Shown here piece by piece: positions 34,260 to 47,643 of a DNA stretch of 64,000 bases. Below the pieces are notes generated by a model. That model had not been told where the DNA came from and did not search any database. It saw only the letters and a program-made list of their open reading frames with translations. The stretch covers positions 124,001-188,000 of the forward strand of contig MU401514.1 in NCBI GenBank assembly GCA_022579005.1, read 5' to 3'. Positions within the stretch are counted from its first letter, which is position 1; the number at the start of each line of letters is the position of its first letter. Source of the stretch: Poronia punctata. Its lineage: Eukaryota > Ascomycota > Sordariomycetes > Xylariales > Xylariaceae. A program made the position numbers and the translations under genes.

Positions 34260-37119
34260 ATGTCTCGAGCAGTTCCCGACCGCTCGAGGCGCGTTGATCT
34301 CAGTATCAATCGCCTCATCTCCCAAATAGTTCCGGATAACCCTCATGCCACCGAGGACGAGAACCAGCAGAGACATGACTCGATATTTCAGACAGTCAAG
34401 GAGCAACTCGAAAGGCAGGTATACTCCGCTTCGTATTGTATAACCAGAGTGGCCATGGGCCGATGTGAGAAGGTGAACGACGGAATTGAAATAACCAACG
34501 ACTAACATAGTTGCTTCTAGGCCACACCCGCCGCCGCTAGCCGACCAAAATCATGCTTCGGAACTCATCCGTCGAAGGCTGGTTCAATCCGATCCGAACC
34601 AAGCGCTGCGGTTCTCGAATCTCTACTCGAGACTGCTTGCTTTGCCAATACTAGATCAGAAATGGGCAATGCTTTATCTCCTACACCAGCTAACCGACTC
34701 GCCCGATCCCAATCAGCCCGACTCCGTTGCCTATGCCGAGTACCGTCAGGAAGAAGCCAGACGGCAGAGAGAGCTAGACAGGGAAGAGTTTGGATCTCTC
34801 AGTCCTTCGGAGAATGAGAGTGACGAGCCTGTTGTCCGGGGGCCCACAAACAGCGCTTATCGTCCAACCGATCTGCGCGACATCTCGAAGCAATCGAAAG
34901 GGTGGAAGTCTTTGGATGGTGGTTCCCCTTATGAAAGCCCCAGGAACCCGACATCCTCGGACGAGTGGAAGCGTAGCAAACCCCCGTCCGACGATCAGAC
35001 TAGACCTCCCAAGCGGGATGTCGTTATCAAGTCCAAACTACTGGCGGACAACTACGCTAGCATCGAACCACCCGAACCAGTCTTACTTCGAGACATTCCT
35101 TATACGTTGCAAGGCGTCTCCTCCGCCACTCTCCCCTTTGGTTCCGATTACTCTCTCAAGTTGCCGTCTTCTCTACCGCCTCCCCTCATCGGTCTACTTC
35201 ATACTCTAGCAGAGCCATCGCTCCTATGTAAATCTCTTCAAGACTTTGTCAAGACGCCCGCAAAGGGACTTCTGGATCAGAGCCTGCGCGCGGCTATCAG
35301 TGATGAGCTGCGATCCTATCTGACCCTCGTGGCAACACTAGAAGGCCAGATACGGCGTGCCCTTTCGAGCATTGACGAGACAGCAGCGAGGGGCGGAATT
35401 GGCAAGGCTGGGGTCACGCTGAAGCGCTGCGTTGTTTGGACACGCGAGGCAACCATGGGACTTCGACTTCTGAGTTTGATAGCCGAAGAGTCTAAGACGA
35501 AGAAGGGTGGCCAGATCATCTCCCTGATCCACTCTTTTTCGTCGTCACACGGCGACCCGATTGTCGGCGCTTTTGCCGAGCGGTTGTTAACGCCAGTAAC
35601 CCGTCCATTCTATGACATCCTGCGCCATTGGATATATGACGGCGAGCTTTCCGACCCCTACCTGGAGTTTTTCGTCCAGCTGAAACCCACCGACGCCGTA
35701 AACAAAACAAAGAATGGCTCGACTAACGTTTGGGATGAGAAATATGAAATGGCCGACACCATGATCCCGTCCATCATCACACTAGAGTTCGCGAACAAAG
35801 TCCATCTCATCGGCAAATCTCTGAATTTCATCCGCCACAGCTGCAACGATGCCCAGTGGGTCGAGTCTTATTCGAAAGCTTCGTCCAAGGAGCTGCGCTA
35901 CGGGGATACCGCCACGCTCGAAGCCTGGATCGACGAGGCCTACAAGATCACGATGCGCCGTCTTGTCCATCTCATGACGAACAAGTTCCACCTGTTCGAC
36001 CACCTCCGGGCCCTCAAGAGTTACATCCTCTTGGGCCAGGGCGACTTTATCGCCCTCCTGATGGAATCCTTGGCAGCCAACCTGGACCGGCCCGCTGGTG
36101 CTCAGTACCGGCATACGCTCACTGCCCAGCTCGAGCACGCCATTCGTGGTTCAAACGCCCAGTACGACTCACCAGAAGTGCTCCGTCGCCTTGACGCCCG
36201 TATGCTTCAGCTTTCTCACGGCGATATTGGCTGGGATTGCTTCACGCTCGAGTACAAAATCGACGCGCCAGTAGACGTCGTGGTGTCGGACTGGGGTAAT
36301 CGCCAGTATCTCAAGGTGTTTAATTTCCTCTGGCGCATCAAGCGGGTCGAATTCGCGCTGTCGTCTACGTGGCGGAAGGTGACGACCGGGTCCCGAGGCG
36401 TTCTCCAGACCGATCACGACGTGGTCCGGGAAACGTGGAAGAAGACCCGAGGCTTTCTTGCCGAGATGGTCCATTTCGTAGGCCAGCTACAATATTATAT
36501 CCTCTTCGAGGTCATCGAGAGTTCCTGGACAGAACTCCAAGCGCGTCTCAAGCGCGATGATGCCACGCTCGACGACATCATCAATGCCCATAAGAACTAT
36601 CTCAACGCCATCACACACAAAGGCCTGCTGGGCGCCCGGCGGAGACGCTTCGTCGCTTCTTCGGCCGGTTCCGGAACCGGCGTCAATGAAGAAGACGACA
36701 ACGGCTACATGATCCAGCTCGGCGAACTTCTACGTACCATGCTCTCGTATCGCGACTGCGTCGACGGCCTATACTCGTGGTCCGTGTCAGACTTCACACG
36801 GCGACAGGAAGCCGATCTTCGTCATCAGGACCTGCGCCATGAGGAGATGCCCGGTGGTCCTCAGAGCGAATTCCCCGCCTTGCAAGAGCGGCTCCGACAT
36901 CTCGGTGACCGCTTCCGGACCCGGCTCCAGATCCTCCTCGGCGACCTTGCCTATCAACCAGACATCGATCTCCGATTCCTCGGCGTCGCCATGAATTTCA
37001 ACGACGTGTACCAACCTGTGCGTCGCAAGGCCAAAGGTACCCCGGCAGCACCAACAGCTACCAGTGGGACAGAAAGAGAAAGAGAAAAGGGGAAGGAAAG
37101 AGAGCGGGAGAGGGAATGA
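34260..37119 (+). CDS. gamma-tubulin complex component GCP3/Spc98 (Alp6-like)
   Basis: Subunit of the gamma-tubulin small complex that nucleates microtubules at spindle pole bodies. Exons 34260-34414 and 34521-37119 (917 aa). The intron is GC-AG: AG|GCAGGT at 34413-34420. Using the nearby GT at 34419 shifts the frame and breaks the conserved join KEQLER|PHPPPLADQNHASELIRR. After the join come LIRRRLV, ALRFSNLYSRLLALPIL and QKWAMLYLLHQL, the GCP3 N-terminal signature. The Spc97/Spc98 core starts near LLRDIPYTLQGVSS and includes LLRLLSLIAEE-type helices, PFYDILRHWIYDGEL and the C-terminal gamma-tubulin-binding half (YLKVFNFLWRIKRVEFALS). The C-terminus ends in a charged RE/KE run (EREREKGKERERERE). 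Assignment to GCP3 rather than GCP2 rests on the N-terminal motif. Confidence 0.92.
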
Positions 37120-38507
37120 GTAGGGACCTAGACTATTCAAATTACAAAGCTTTAGATATAGCTTTACGGTATAAGAGGGAAGGGATAATAAATACCCCAC
37201 GTAGTGTGTTAGGTTAGGCGTTAGGGACGGCATGTGTCATAAAGAGATCCCTTTTTGCAAACATTCTGTATAGCATTACATTATGACGATGGAAAGAATG
37301 ACGAGCCATACGGATTGGGGGTAAATGTGAAACAAATAAAATACCGACTAGTCTAATAGCTTGCATAGAGGTAACATCCCGTAGTGAAGCCACAACAGAT
37401 GAGACAGACCGCATCCCCATCTTGCGATATGAAATATCCGTGGACCGTGTGGCACATACATAAAGTAGGTTTGTTATCTGCCTGCTTAGTCTAGTGATTA
37501 AAGTATCTTCTACGATTCACAGCTTGCAAGTCACAGCGTTCGTAACGGAGATCAAGGACAATAATGCCGAAGAAAATCATATCAAATCATCATTCATACG
37601 TCTCTTTCGTTAAAACGTAGACCATCTGACAATGTCGTTTCTGATGTCTTCAGCCAGAGAAAACAGCAACCTCTTCCCAAAGTGGTAGCAAGCTTGTCTT
37701 GTCTTGTCTTCTCTTCCTTCCTTGCTTCCCTCCACCCACGCCACTCGCGCTCCATTTCGCTCCATCTCGCAAAATAAAACCAGGGTAGTAGCTAAGACAT
37801 ACCCAGCATAGTCCTCCCTCCACGTACTATTACATGACTGCCCTCATTTCGGAAGGCCTTTTGTATTTGTGCACAGGTAAAAAAATCTGGGAAGCATCTT
37901 TTTCTTCCTCTTTGAACGCCCACCATGACTGAAAAACCACCGTGGAAAATCATTAATAAAACGCCAGCAGCCAGCTTTCCTTTCCTCTTTCCCTCTCCGG
38001 TAGTGTTGTACAGAAAGGGTTTCTCACAATAGCACCATTTCGATAAAGTGCCGATAGCCCGAGTCATGAGAACCACAAGAGAAAGGTATAAGTGGTGTCC
38101 CATATGGTCTCCCGGACGGTCAGAGGCAGTCCCAGGTTCGGTATCGTACATATCGAAGCGCATATATAAATGCGGCAATGGACCAAAGTCCTCGGGGATA
38201 TAATTTCTTATCCGAAACCTGCCATAATCGTTTGTATCGTGAATATCGTCGAAGCAAGTCATACATCAATCTAAGTTGTAATGACGGTAATTATTGCCTG
38301 GTTGAGGTAGGCAAAGATCGATATCCTTAGGTCCGGGCCGAGCCACGTAAGAATGTGACTGCCTCCAAATATCCAGCGCAGAGCTGAAAGACGACCAGGC
38401 GACCAAACGCCAATTCCCCAGTGTGATCCCATACCCAGCATTTCCAGCAACAAGCGATTCATCGGGGCCCAAACTGAAATGCAGTAGCACTACTCGAGTA
38501 ACGTCCG
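37120..38507. other. intergenic, convergent 3' ends
   Basis: Lies between the stop codons of GCP3 (+) and the Wee1 gene (-). No supported gene. A segment at about 37486-37556 resembles a tRNA D-arm but does not fold as a tRNA. Confidence 0.55.
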
Positions 38508-41500
38508 TCAGACATCTGTCATCTCGGTATCTGCAGATGCTGGCTCAATAACATCATCTCCTGGGCCCCAGTTACCCTCGAAAACGGTGGCACCAGCCCG
38601 TCGACGATGGCCAACCCAGTTCAGGGCCTCGAGCCGGAGAAGGCCATTGACGGTGGGGCGAATCTCTGGAACGGCAGCCAACATCCTCCTCACGACTGTA
38701 TCTAGGGAGCTCGAGTCCTCGGGGTCGCTCATGAACAAAGGGGGCTCTTGTAGCTCGGTCTTTCGACTGGAGCCTGTCCGCCGCAGACCGAATATGTCGC
38801 TGGAAGGTCCGGCACCGCTCCGAAGTGCATAGTTGCGACGGTTCTTCGCTGCCTCTCCGTTATCGGGAACGGCAAGGCTGCGTTCGGTATCCTCCAACGG
38901 CATGCCCTCTGCATCTCGCTGTACGGCGCTGCCAACCTGAGTAAGCAGCGGAATCTCGGAGAAGTCGTCTTCCCTGAGGGCCGTCCACGTCGCTCCGTTC
39001 TCCGGCAGCTTTACGTTTGCCGCCATCTCGAGCAAGATTAGTCCGAGAGAAAATACATCAATCGGCATATCGATCTCAGATCGGAGCGCTTCAGGAGCTA
39101 AATACTCGCGATCTCCGTCCAAGTCGAGACTATCGTCGGAGCTTTCATGCACGGCCGTGGCGAGTCCGAAATCTCCTATCTTAAGTGTGCCATCAAAGCT
39201 AACCAAGATATTTGAAGGTTTGATGTCGCGGTGAACAAGCCCGGCAGCGTGTATATTTCTCAAGCCCTGCAAAAGTTAGCAAAAATCTCCCTGCTTCAAA
39301 AGAAAAAGACCAGGGGGCCCGGCTACGCACCTCTGTCACTTCGAGCATTATCTTCCAAATCCGGAAATCGTCCAATCGTCCCCTAGCCCCAACCTCGGCG
39401 AGGAACTCTTTCAAGTTTCCCTCTTCACAAAACTCGGTCTGTATATACAGATTGCTCTTCTCCTCCCAGGTGTCATGGAGCTGAACAATGTGATCGCAGC
39501 CCCGCAAGGCCTTGAGGGCATTGACTTCGCGTAGACGTAGAGCGCGATCCTTTTCACCTTGGATCTGAAGAATGAGTTTCTTTACCGCGAACACTCTGTC
39601 GGGTGGTGGAGAAGTTGGTGTATGCGATGACGCAGGGGTGCCGAAAAAGGGGGGGCGACATGCCGGCATCGGCTTCACCGTCTCTACGACTCTGTAGACC
39701 TCCGAGAATTCGCCCCGTCCGATGAACTCTACCTTTCCGAACCTGCGTGTCAGAGAGCCATCTAGTTCATGGTGCGCATTGCCATGAACAGGAGTGATGA
39801 CACGTTTGCCAAACAAATTTGCCGACCCATTGTTCCTAGTAGTAGGCGTGGCAGGTGGTAAGATCGATCCTCGACCACCGCTTCGGGGGAATAGGAATGC
39901 TTCCGAATGGTGGGAAATGGATAACCGGCTCGCGTCAGGAGGCAACACAGTTTCTTGCGGCGTTCTGGGCGAAGCGTTGTCGGTAAACCCAAGACGGTCC
40001 AGAGGACTACCTACAGTTACGGCAGGATACTTAGCAGAGTTCAGTCTGATAGACCACGTCGTCTCCGGTGGGGCAGGTGATGGTACAAATCCGCGCCTAG
40101 CTCCCGACTGGCTAAACGACGGTAGAGAGGGGGAAAGGCTGGAGTTGGGTCCTTGTCCACCAGTAGTCGAAGATTGACGGTTGCCTCCCAGGCCCACACC
40201 GTCAATCTCGGCGTGTCCAGGGTAGGATCTAATCATGGGGTAACACTTACCACTGGCGTCTGCTTCTTGTTGCCAGACCGTGCTCACATTCCGGGCGGAC
40301 GCAGGCATGGGCAATAGGCGGTTTGCAGTTGGACTTTCATTTGGGGTGCTCGAGCTCCGACTTATGAGCTGGTTCTTGGTCGGCGTAGGAGGCATAAAGG
40401 TTTCAACAGTAGTATCCATCTCGTCGGTGAATTTACTGGGGCTTGCGCCATCGTCGCTACAAAGACTAAGAAGGCTGCTCTTCCGGGAGTGTTTCGTAAA
40501 CCCCGGGAAAAGTACCGGTCTTGGTGGCTCCTGCGGCGAGTTATGCCCAAAGGGCGTTGTTGGAGAGCCATGGTGTCTGTTAAATCTTCCAGCTCTTTTG
40601 GCAATACCTGTCGGTGGTGGCGGCGGGTAAGTGGCATAGCCGTGGCTTGGCTTTTTCGGCAGGTTGGGCGGTCCCCTCTTGCAAGGCGTATCAGGGACCA
40701 CCCCGCTGAATCCGGCACTAGGAAGTCCAAGCTCAGGGTTGCGGTTCACTTTCGAGACTAGGCCTGTGGACGCAAAGGCTCCCTCAAAGGGTTTCGCGTG
40801 TTTGTAGTCAGGTGTCGACACACTCCCGACATTGCCTTCCGGCAGGTCGAACCTTGGCCGGACACCAATTGGCTGGCTTTTGGAGAAGTTCATACGGCGT
40901 GGCTTTTCGTAATGCACAGGAAAGTGTGTTGGCGAGTCGTCTGGCAAGCTCGAGCCTGATGAAGATGTGGTAATGGTCCGAGAAAGTGGGTGTCGCTGTG
41001 CCGGAGGGTTGAGCACATGGTTAGAGGGGTTAGGTAGAGGACCCGACGTGAACGGGCTTTCGCGCGCGGGAGGGGGCATAAATGCGTCCAGGGACAGCCG
41101 TGGGCGATTAGAATTGGGGTTGGCCGCATTTGGCAAATTTTGCCCGTTTGCATATGCGCTAGCCAAAGAAGTCATGCCGGCTCGACGTGTCAAAGAAGTG
41201 CGGTCGCTATTGTGTCGCTGTTGAAGAGTGGACTTGCGTAGTGAACCGGCTCTCCGTGTCCTTGATGGTGAAGGAACTGGTTGGAATGGCTCCACAGGAT
41301 TAGCAGGACTGTCCGACGTCCACTCATACTCGCGAGGCGCGTCATCTTGCGCCTCGGGGGCGTTTGTTGCTTTCGGGGTAAGGTCAAAGACACTAAAATT
41401 ATCCCCCAAGCTCGAGGGGCCATAACTCCGTCGTTTCGGGTTAGGGGTGCTTGCAAACGGTTGATCAAAATTCATACTCGCGTCGTTCCTCTTTTTCATA

Positions 41501-42276
41501 GGACTGGCAAAGCCCGGCGGCGGTGTACCACCGGCAGCAGCAAAGCGGGATAGAGAAAGTACAGATGCGCCAGTCATGTCGAGGTGCATACTATGCCGAT
41601 TTGATGGCTTCTCCGAGTTCTTTCGCGGTGTCGAGCTGCGGGCGGGTGTCGTGCCTTGGTTTTCCTGACCTGCGAGAACAAAATCCGCAGATATCTGTGG
41701 TGTTGAATTGCCCGCAGCTGAAGCCGCATTCAAAGCGCGTCTTGACGGACTACGGGGGGATGTACGCGGCGAACTGCGTATCCGGGCTTGGGATCTTGTT
41801 GTTGCTGTCGACGTGTTGGGCCCTCCCAAAGGACTTCTGGATACGGACCTATTACCAGACCGTAGCGATAGTTTCACGCTAGGGCGAAACGGCGTAGCCA
41901 ATGGCGACTGAGTATGACTGACGTGTTGATTATGCAGACCAGTGGATGTTGAATGGCCGGCCCCAAAATACTGGGACTGTGCGCGGCGACAAGAGGGCGA
42001 TGGCGGCGTGGAACCAGTGTCAGAGCTACTCTGCGAGGCTTTGCGGACAAGGGAGAACTTGGATGGTGAACGTGACAATGATCGCCTCAATGTCCGAAGC
42101 CCACCTTGCACATCAACATGATGGTGATGCGGGTGAGTGGGCGACGGCAGAGTCAAAGTACCACCACTGTTCGACATCTTGTTGGAGCTAGGCGCAATGG
42201 TATGCGGCAAAGGCAGGGTGTGGGCGGAAGTATCAATTAGATCGACGAGATAAGTCGAAGCGTTGGAATCCGACAA
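38508..42276 (-). CDS. wee1: Wee1-family protein kinase (AnkA/Swe1-like)
   Basis: Wee1 phosphorylates the Tyr15-equivalent of Cdk1 and blocks entry into mitosis. Exons 42276-39331 and 39266-38508 (1234 aa). The N-terminal 840 residues are Ser/Pro-rich and probably disordered, with many SP/TP sites for Cdk feedback. The kinase domain begins at about 842 (RRFGKVEFIGRGEFSEVY; the GRGEFSEV loop is Wee1-like). It continues with the catalytic Lys in VFAVKKL (about 893), VHRDIKPSN (994-1001, formed just after the splice junction ACAGAG|GGCTTG), GDFG (1013-1016) and GDREYLAPEAL, the Wee1 activation-segment hallmark. A long insert lies between kinase lobes VI and XI. The start may instead be the ATG at 42177 (MSNSGGTLTLPSP), which looks more like family starts. 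Confidence 0.93.
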
Positions 42277-45200
42277 GACAACAGTCCTGTTCTAATAATC
42301 GCAAATAAAAGATCAATGATGACGCGGGCGCAGATCGTTAACGAGAAGTGTAAGCGGTGTATATCGATTAACCGAGTGAAGACATCTGGAATGCCAATGA
42401 TGCAAGGGCAAATGTACTTCTTTCAGCGTCGAATAGGACTATACATTCATTCCGTGCGTTCGCAGAAGAGCCCGTGGCGGCGGCGGCAGTTGTTGTTGAT
42501 GGTAAGTGGATAGGTATATGGACGGCAATAAGGTCGCGATGGTCCCGTTGTCGCGAATTAAGGCCTTGTGGCTATTCTGGTTGCAAACTTGTGGATGAAA
42601 CAAGGTGAGGTGTGTAGGTGTCGCGATGGGTATATGTATATGAGCAAGTGTCGGCAAGGCACGGCGCGCACAACACACAGACAACACAACCAACAACCTT
42701 ACAGCCCGCTTCTCACGATTTCCACGTTTTGCCACCGAAGCTGACCTGAGCCTGACGTATAATCCGTCTCAAATCGGAAATCGGGCAGGGACGATGTGCT
42801 GTAAGAAGGTGGTAACGACTACTCCCACACTGCGCACTCTCTAAGCAACCACCACGCGCAGTGAGCGACTCTTATCGTCAGCAATCCGAGTTTCGAAGTT
42901 TGAATGATGGATTCCGATGGTAAAAGTTGGCAACTTCTTCAAATTATCGGGCGAGGTACTGTATGTAGGTAGGGAGGATTGCACGTCTTGTTAGGGAAAG
43001 GGGTTGGAGTGTGCGCAAGGGCAAGTCTGGGCGAGTGGCGGCGCAAGTAGCGGTCAGATGGTGCAGTACAAGATCCGGCGCAAATGGAGCAGTTGCGGTG
43101 TATGGGGAATCGCGCTTTGTCCAAAGTATTCGGGGCTGGCAAGTGACTTATGGGGAAAGAGTTGACGTTAGAAAGCGCGTTTGTTTACTTTTAATCCAAC
43201 GCGTTTTGGGTGAAAAGGCGGGTTATTAGTGGGGAATTCTCTTACTCACTCCACTAGTAGCTCCTAGTAAAACCCCTACCACCTTGTAGTTTAATGGAAC
43301 CAGCAGCTTTAGTAACTCCACCTAGGCCCCATATAAGTTGTAGGTACTTGCACCCAGCCATCACCCAAAGTAGGTGCGATGCGACAGTAATGTTTTGGTA
43401 ATGTACCTACCTTACCTTACGTACCCCTCTACCTACCACTGAACCTTTTAAGTTTTGGAAGATGAACAGGACCACAGGGCCCAGGCAAGCAGTCGGCAGA
43501 CCTGGTGTTATAACTCATGACACCTTTAAGCCCCAAACCAATATCTCTGACATTGTCAGCATACATGCCCTTACATCTGTAAAGCAGGTAGTTACATAGG
43601 CAGTAGGAGTGGTAGTAGTAGGAATAATAAGCTGTTTTTGTATTCCTACGTATTGTTTATTTACTATTACCGGTTCCTAGTAATGATCGTTGGTTGCTAT
43701 CTCAGACCTGTTGTCTGTTGCCTGTACGTGTAGATTCCAGGCACACACGTGTATCAAACTGCCAGTCTAGGCTTCTTTCCTGACATAATACTTGGAGGTA
43801 TCAGACAAAAATAGCTACCTTCTAGGCTCCAGGTTGTCCTCGTGAGTCCTACAAGGATCCTTTAAGCCCTTAAACCACTTCAAGCAACAGCCCACATGCG
43901 CTCTACGTACACCTACATGCCCACACGTTGATAACTACCTTCAAGAGCTGCATTGGATAGCCTTACATACGCACTTTATCAAAACATCTAAGATAAAGAA
44001 GAGACCTCACAGTTGTAAAAAACCCCGAGGTAGGTATGTACAGAGGTAGAGCCACATGATACAAGGTACTTACTGTGGAAGGGCTGGGCGCCGGCGGAGT
44101 ACCTCGAAAGAAGACCCACAGTAAGTACCGAGTACGATCAAAGGCTGGACTAAGAACTGTTTTCTTTTCATAGCTGATCAGGGTCTAGCAAGCCGATCCC
44201 CTCCCTGTCATTCCCAGCCCCCTGTTTCAAGTGAGTCCATTCTCCTCTCCCGCGTTCTTTGACGACAAAAAACAATGATTTCACATCCGCGAGTCTCAGA
44301 TTGGTGATGAATGAATGTTGATGGTAGGTTATCGATGCTTTTCAACTATCGCGTACGTATACCTAAGCGCCTTATAGTGTATGCACTCGTACAACAAGAT
44401 GCAACCTGTTGCAGCGATCACCGCAGGGGAGGCTGACGGGTAGGTCCTGAGTAGGTAATGCATATAAATAGATAATCTTAATCCAATCAAAACGACATTA
44501 AAAGTCCCATCCTTAATTTATGCGCTGAAGGGACGGGAGAAAAGAGTTATCGTGGGCTACAATAATATCTCGCTTCAAGTGAACCCCATCTCGCTTGTGG
44601 GATTTACTCCGGAGCAAGTAATAAGCCAGACAGACGCCCTTTGCAGACAAATATGTATGTACGAGGACGCATGTGTATGTAAGTACACGTATCTACTGAG
44701 CACCCGCCGCCTAGGCCCTATACCTACTTTACCTACACGTACTCGTAACTATTTACTCATTTAGCGCCCACGGACTGCCTATTTTAGCCTCTGTTATACT
44801 GCTTTGGCGCGGCTTCTGACGTGGCCGTGGTGGCTCCGGCCTCCCGCGGGTATGCCAGGATGGATAGATAATTAAGCATTAAATAGATGGGGATGGCCTT
44901 TTTTCCCCTGGAATGCGGCAAGGACAATTACCCTATAACAGTTCCCAGGCGGATACACTGGATGTCAGTCAAATCGCATGCCAGCGGGCCTTAACAAAAG
45001 GCAACGTATCGTCACGGCTTGGGTGGCAGCTTGATAGCCAATTCTTCGCATTCCACTTCTCCGGCCCCAATTCCAGAAACTTTGCGGATTGGGTATTGCA
45101 ACAAGCAAAACAAAACAACAACAAAATGTCTCGTTCCGCCACGTGCCGAGAGGGTCGTCTTGAGTCTCTTGACGCCAATGTCTAATTCTCTTACAGCATC

Positions 45201-47643
45201 AACTACACTAGGTTAGGTATCTGGGCGACCTACAAGTTGCCGAGTTTCCCGTCGTCGTTCATTTGGTTATATGTACACGTACTAAACCAATCCATCGCAA
45301 TACAGCATACCTACTCGTAAGAGGGAGCAACAGCAGGAGCAGTTCCAATCCGAAGCGTGTTCAATACAGATAGATGCACGGTACTTATCACTGTACTTTA
45401 TACTGTGTATAATGACGACATCATAGGCATGGGAGCTGTCTCGGGAAACAAAATGAACCGTGTTGTCATTTGTTCGTCCGTGTCACAATTCGAGTCGTAA
45501 ATAGGTAGTGCAATCGCAGGGGGACGCGATGGTAGGAATCAGGATCTATCCGGCCCTAGACTAGTCAACGATCTTATCGCATGAAGAGCTGTTCATATTG
45601 TTCTGGGGATATCCATCAAATGTCAAATATCTTTCAGTAATTGGGTATTGGCACTGTCTCTCGACTGTACTCGATTCGTCCTAGGAGGTAAGAGCGCACG
45701 AGCACTTCCTGATCCTGCCGATAAAACTAACCTTATCGACGAAGTTATGACACAATCAAAAAGGCTTCATGTAAACTACGTGTACCCGTACGTTGTGAGG
45801 TTAGGATCAGGCGGGGGTCTCCAATCAGTGTAGTTACGTAAAGCGCCAGCTCTTTTTTCGCAAACTGTTGGTGATAATAATAAGACAGCGATTCGACTCC
45901 TCACAAACAACCGGCGAGCGGGGTTTTTCCATGTACGTGTAGCAGGTTGGTTGGAGCCTAGTCTAAAAGCTATCACGTTCGATGTTGGTTATGGTTATGG
46001 GAAAGATACCGAGGGCGCGGCTCCGCCATCCCATGTTTCGTCCGAGCTGACATCACAACGCCGCAAGCAACAACCTGGCAGGATGAGAAGATATAGGGGT
46101 TCAAAACTCGAGCACACCGAGAATAGCCCACATCGCTCGCTGCATGGTTGAACACAGAAAATAACATAACCGCCGAGTTATTTCTCTTCGTCACTTCGCC
46201 TTACACGCGAATGATGTTTTCAACCCGTTCGTTACACAGCAGTGACACGGGCCTGCAGCCGCCGCCGCCCCAAAAGGATCCATAAAGTATCGCCACCCAT
46301 CTAATGGCTAGGTAGCGAGCGCGTCTACTGCATCTCCGCATGTCTTATGGAGAGAGATAACCAAACATCTTCTAAACTTGGGGGGTGTATTTTGAGATTT
46401 CCCCCGCGCGTGTTAGCACCCCTTGTTTGCCTTGAGATGTATGTACCAACTATGAACCAATCCCAGGAACCAACTTTAATACGCTGTGAATGAAAGACAC
46501 CATGGTGATACGAACTCTTTACTTACACAGCCTCGGCGCTTCTACTAATAGGCTTAGGACCTCTTCGGTAAGTAGGTATGGGTTGGTCCTCCTTTCTCTT
46601 GACGCCCAATGACTTGACGCCGGAGTCTACTACCTCATTAGCCCCTTTGCGGCAGTTTGCGTTTGACAAGATGACACAGAGCCTGAGCATGCATATTTAT
46701 GTATAGTCGCGGTTCATGTATAAACAACTACTGGCCGTCACGCGTCAACCCTCCAAGGGGGGTATGTTATGCAGGTACAAGGCAACGAACAGTCCTATGT
46801 GACATGGTCGCCCGCCTCTCCTCTAACAAGATAAATATCCCGTCCCAGGTGTAGCCTAGGACAGCTGATAGTCATACCAACTGTAGGAGGGGCATCAAAG
46901 TGAATGTTTTCGTGTTGGCTCCACGGGGCCGGGACGGACACGGACTGGCGCACCGCTTTGCTTTGAAAAGTACTATTTGATCGATATGTATCCACCATTG
47001 GCCGAACGAATAGGCAGCAACCACCGAGAGCAACGTGAAAAGCGTGTATTAAGAAATCGAGCGACGGGGTCTAGACATCTGCTCCGGCCCCCACTCCTAG
47101 AGTAGGGCTGTTTACTTTATTGTGCGAGTTGGTGGACAGGGACTAAGGGGACTTACACAAATCGTGGTAGGATAATATACGACTTGCAGGGGGGATATAA
47201 AGACGGCTACACTGACAAGAATATCCCTATAGCGCCGTGTCAAGTCGGGAAACTGATAATGAACACTCAGCGCTCAACCTTACTGCTTCTATATGACCCC
47301 CCTAGTGTTGATACTGTTTATCCCGGACATTATATCTATTAGTCATTTATCTCGTAGAAGCCAACCTAGAATTGCACCTAAGTGATGGATGAGATCCTCA
47401 CCTACGGTCCGTCCTACTGAGCAGACCATCTAGTAAAATCATAGACTGCAAAGGAGATACAGTGAGTACTTGTACAGCCATGACCAGCCGTCCCTATACC
47501 GTGCACCACACTAGGTAACGTGCGAGCATTTTTCACGTCGCCGGTAGCGCCTCTCTCCATGCTTTGCCAAGCACTGCTGGATGATGTCGCTTCATCGTCT
47601 CCCGTTGTATAAAGTATCGCCTTCTATTGCTACATTTCCCCTT
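42277..47643. other. 5.4-kb gene-free region
   Basis: I find no frame with a domain, signal peptide or plausible exon chain on either strand. It is full of short TACCTA/TAGGTA and ACGTGTAC-like words (43330-43440, 44660-44760, 45270, 45775). It holds a perfect 14-bp inverted repeat at 44065-44129. Base composition is ordinary, not RIP-like. A single ACGCGT lies at 43199-43204, 0.9 kb upstream of the Wee1 gene. Confidence 0.6.
44065..44129. repeat. perfect 14-bp inverted repeat with GC-rich 37-nt loop
   Basis: Arms GGTACTTACTGTGG (44065-44078) and CCACAGTAAGTACC (44116-44129) match without error. The loop is GC-rich and itself contains a GGCGCC palindrome. It lies in a gene-free region. It could be a hairpin RNA, a tiny foldback element or a protein site; none is shown. 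Confidence 0.8.

Noticed and set aside
37486..37556. tRNA-like segment (TTAGTCTAGTGATTA resembles a D-arm; GCGTTCGTAACG resembles a T-arm)
   Set aside because: No 7-bp acceptor stem can be formed, the T-stem has two mismatches of five, and box B lacks the GGTTCGANTCC core. At best a decayed fragment.
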